A DNA stretch of 64,000 nucleotides from the NCBI GenBank assembly GCA_019614645.1, contig JABWDB010000009.1, positions 806,001-870,000 of the forward strand, written 5' to 3'. Positions 61,800-64,000 of this stretch are shown here, in pieces. Each line of letters opens with the position of its first letter. Within the stretch, counting starts at the first letter, position 1. Below the pieces are notes generated by a model, which had not been told where the DNA came from, did no database searches, and was given only the letters and a program-made list of their open reading frames with translations. The translations under genes and the position numbers were made by a program. The DNA comes from Stratiolaelaps scimitus (taxonomy: Eukaryota; Arthropoda; Arachnida; Mesostigmata; Laelapidae).

Positions 61800-62990
61800 A
61801 GGGATCTAGGCGCCACGAGTGGACGAACTTCATACATGTATAACTCTTCAATCGCTTGGACCAAATAACTTAGTCATTGCTCTTGCGAAAGATGGAGTAA
61901 AGGTTTGTGCAATATGTGTTTGTTAAAATGTATGCAATCGACTACTGCGTTCCCCGTGGACCGAGATATATATATATATACAATATGAATAGGCTGAACG
62001 GGCGCCTCATGGGCCTTTTTATATGTTACTCCAGATTAGCAGTCAAGGGAGTCGGGGCGTAAGCGGCAACCCTGCATCACTAATCCTGAAGACTGCACAA
62101 AGATCCCTGACATATTGACATCGTTTCGAGCATATCACAGCAACCCGACGTGATCATACATAGTCTAGGTTGAAACACATTTGCGCCGCCTAGTCAATGC
62201 ATGAGTGTCTTCGGCTCTTCCCTAGCCTTCACAGTGGCTTGTTCGCAGTTATATTAATAGATCGAAGAGGCCTGGTCCCATGATTATGCTGAATAGTCTG
62301 GAGAGAGGGAATTATTACTGTGGGAATCCTTCTGCGGTGCTTTCTCGTAGCAACATCGACATCGCGGGGACGTAATATACCGTAATTTAATTTGGAATCA
62401 AGTCGGCCAAACATTCCTATCCTGGAATTGAGGTCAAAGGAGTATTTCGAGATTATTCGAAATATTAGTTGACTTAGTCGTCATAAGAAGTGTCTAGCGA
62501 TATGAGCTGCCAATTTTCATTGGGCTCGGTATTTTGAGATCCGCCGAAAACAGAATCTACAGCGCTCGTATTGTTATAGTTCACAATTCGAGTGGATCAC
62601 TATCGATCTTGGAAGGACCATTTACATGCATATATAACTATTATATTATCACTTATTCACGCGGTATATTGTGTCATATCTACCTTGGTATCTAGTAGTA
62701 AAATGGTCCTTTGGAAGGATCATTTAAGGATAGTGAGTGGATGAAGAACGGTTTGCGTGATGCTCCAACATCATCCCCACCGATTGAGCCGATATGGACT
62801 CCGTTGTTTGCTGTTCAGTGGGCACGCATTTCTCATCGGTGTTTGGTCAAAGCTTAGTTCGAATGTGGTAGACATACGAGCAATATTCTACATATGTCTC
62901 GCGTCCTCCACGGGTACCTTTCATCTTCTTTTAGGAATGATCACTTTAGAAAGTGATATATCATCTAAATCCATCCCAAGCGATTCCATC
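61800..62990. other. Non-coding stretch, possible upstream part of the non-LTR element
   Basis: No clear domain. The 82-codon frame at 62,757-63,005 lies just before the reverse transcriptase motif A and may be decayed sequence of the same element, but I see no motif in it. An (AT)n tract lies at 61.97 kb and a triple inverted repeat at 62.61-62.73 kb. Confidence 0.45.
62613..62725. repeat. Triple inverted/direct repeat AAGGACCATTT
   Basis: AAGGACCATTT at 62,613-62,623 recurs inverted as AAATGGTCCTT at 62,701-62,711. It recurs directly with one change (AAGGATCATTT) at 62,715-62,725. The last two form a hairpin with a three-base loop. Confidence 0.75.
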
Positions 62991-62999
62991 CCAAGACTT

Positions 63000-63690
63000 G
63001 CGTAAGGCGTTTGACGCCGTAAGCCATTTATTCATTCGGGAATAGCAAGCGGCATATAACTTTGGGGATAATGCTTGTAATTTACTATTTAGCCTTATGT
63101 CAAAATGAACTAAGTGGGTGGCCAATCGATGGCACTATCGTTTGCAAACGATAGGCACTCCGGTTTTTCACAACGCAGTCCCATGGGTACCCTGCTGCTC
63201 CCAACGTTTGTCAGCGATATCACTTATGTTTGCAGTTCCCTCAGACTGATTTTATATGCTGATGACGTAAGTGCGATTTCATTGGCGTGCCGAATCTTAC
63301 TGATCTGATTTCAAGGGCCGATCGTGACCATCGGAGATTGAGAAATGGCTGACTCCCTAAAATGAGCACGACAGAATCTTTCGCTGTCTGCCTCGGGTCG
63401 CTCTTTGACAATGGACATTTAATAATAGCAAGAGTACCTATCTTTCGAGTCCCGTCGTCTCGCCTCTGGTGTACACACCTGGACGAGCACTTGTCAGGTG
63501 ATGCGTACTTGCGCTAACTTCATTCCAAATTAGCTGGTGAATATTTCAGGAGTAAGGGAATTCCTCGATGCAAAAGAATGTCTTCCTTTACGGCCTGCAC
63601 TTTTCAGTTCACCCATGGCGTACGACGTCGGACACTTGGGTCTTCATTGCAATACAGAATTCAACATATTGTGAAATTGCGAAACTAGGA
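63000..63690 (+). pseudogene. Non-LTR retrotransposon reverse transcriptase, decayed
   Basis: The plus strand gives ordered reverse-transcriptase motifs of the LINE type. RKAFDAVSHLF at 63,001 is the catalytic motif A ('DL.KAFD.V.H'). YNFGDNACNLLFSLMSK with TKWV matches 'I.G....I.SYL..R.Q.V'. After a frame change QRSPMGTLLLPTFVSDI at about 63,174 stands for 'VPQGS.LGP.LF...INDL'. LYADDVSA at 63,252-63,275 is the catalytic YADD motif, intact in both aspartates. Another frame change gives VPIFRVPSSRL with LDEHLSGDAYLR at about 63,440-63,520, matching 'YLGV.LD..L.W..HI'. Recognition fades after about 63.68 kb. Multiple frameshifts and stops make it non-functional. It is on the opposite strand from, and not obviously the same family as, the 16 kb copy. 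Confidence 0.78.
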
Positions 63691-63699
63691 ATTGAGATG

Positions 63700-64000
63700 T
63701 CTGTTATGCCGTCCACTGGATGAACCGCCTGGCCCCATTTTCAAATCGCCGCTGCCAGCTTTCTGCAGGCGAAACGTCAGCCTTACACTGTCCCCTGCGA
63801 GTGTTTCAAACGCCATTTGGGAAGCACCATTTATTATTCAACAATTGTAACAACGCTCAATAATTGTACATATCTCTAACTGGCTAATCGTCAAATTATC
63901 CTATATATTAATCTAGTCCATAATTGTCATGGTTGTATGTGTTTGTATGCGTCCGGTTTTGCAACGACTGATTGAACGACAAATGTATTCAATTGGTTTA
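63700..64000. other. AT-rich end of window
   Basis: About 300 bases that may include the 3' end of the non-LTR element. I saw no poly-A tail, microsatellite tail or target-site duplication that would fix its end. Confidence 0.4.

Overview
The window reads as eukaryotic, intergenic or intronic DNA, most likely from an arthropod. It has long (AT)n and (GA/CT)n microsatellites, dense stop codons in all frames, and no operon-like packing. Every piece of coding homology I could recognise belongs to a decayed transposable element: mariner, Tc1-like, Ty3/gypsy, Bel/Pao and non-LTR retrotransposons. A mite or other chelicerate is only a guess from general texture; no gene here identifies the species. 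I found no host protein-coding gene I would defend. The longest open frames (167-233 codons) lie in GC-rich stretches where long chance frames are expected, and they show no domain I recognise. The one exception is a 185-codon minus-strand frame at 43.3-43.9 kb, which is a decayed Ty3/gypsy reverse transcriptase.

Layout. 0-5.9 kb: no recognisable gene, with GC-rich low-complexity stretches at 1.8-2.4 and 3.2-4.5 kb. 5.9-6.5 kb: 5' part of a mariner element, followed by a minus-strand frame with a zinc-knuckle-like motif. 13.4-16.6 kb: a Ty3/gypsy protease-like fragment, a weak minus-strand gag-like frame, a hairpin-rich segment, and a minus-strand non-LTR reverse transcriptase remnant. 24.0-24.5 kb: internally deleted Tc1-like element with a recognisable left terminal repeat. 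26.9-27.8 kb: minus-strand Bel/Pao integrase remnant. 35.3-35.4 kb: minus-strand tRNA-like sequence with RNA polymerase III A and B boxes. 43.3-44.5 kb: the gypsy reverse transcriptase remnant (minus) next to a Tc1-like remnant (plus), with a diverged second Tc1 segment at 49.1 kb. 53.5-56.1 kb: repeated, partly tandem gypsy protease fragments flanked by exact direct repeats, leading into the start of a decayed gypsy reverse transcriptase. 61.2-61.5 kb: a second mariner lineage. 63.0-63.7 kb: plus-strand non-LTR reverse transcriptase with a readable YADD motif.

The elements do not form a pathway. They are a graveyard of independent insertions at different stages of decay. GC-rich islands (about 1.8-2.4, 3.2-4.5, 9.0-9.7, 11.4-12.8, 20.1-22.5, 35.7-36.8, 39.4-40.3, 41.1-42.4, 50.4-51.0 and 57.0-58.5 kb) carry GA/CT tracts and could be untranslated exons or promoters of a gene whose coding exons lie elsewhere, but nothing here proves it. 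I did not find a convincing new biological system. The most unusual structure is the reiterated gypsy protease fragment array at 53.5-55.5 kb. All homology calls are from reading translated motifs by eye, without database searches.
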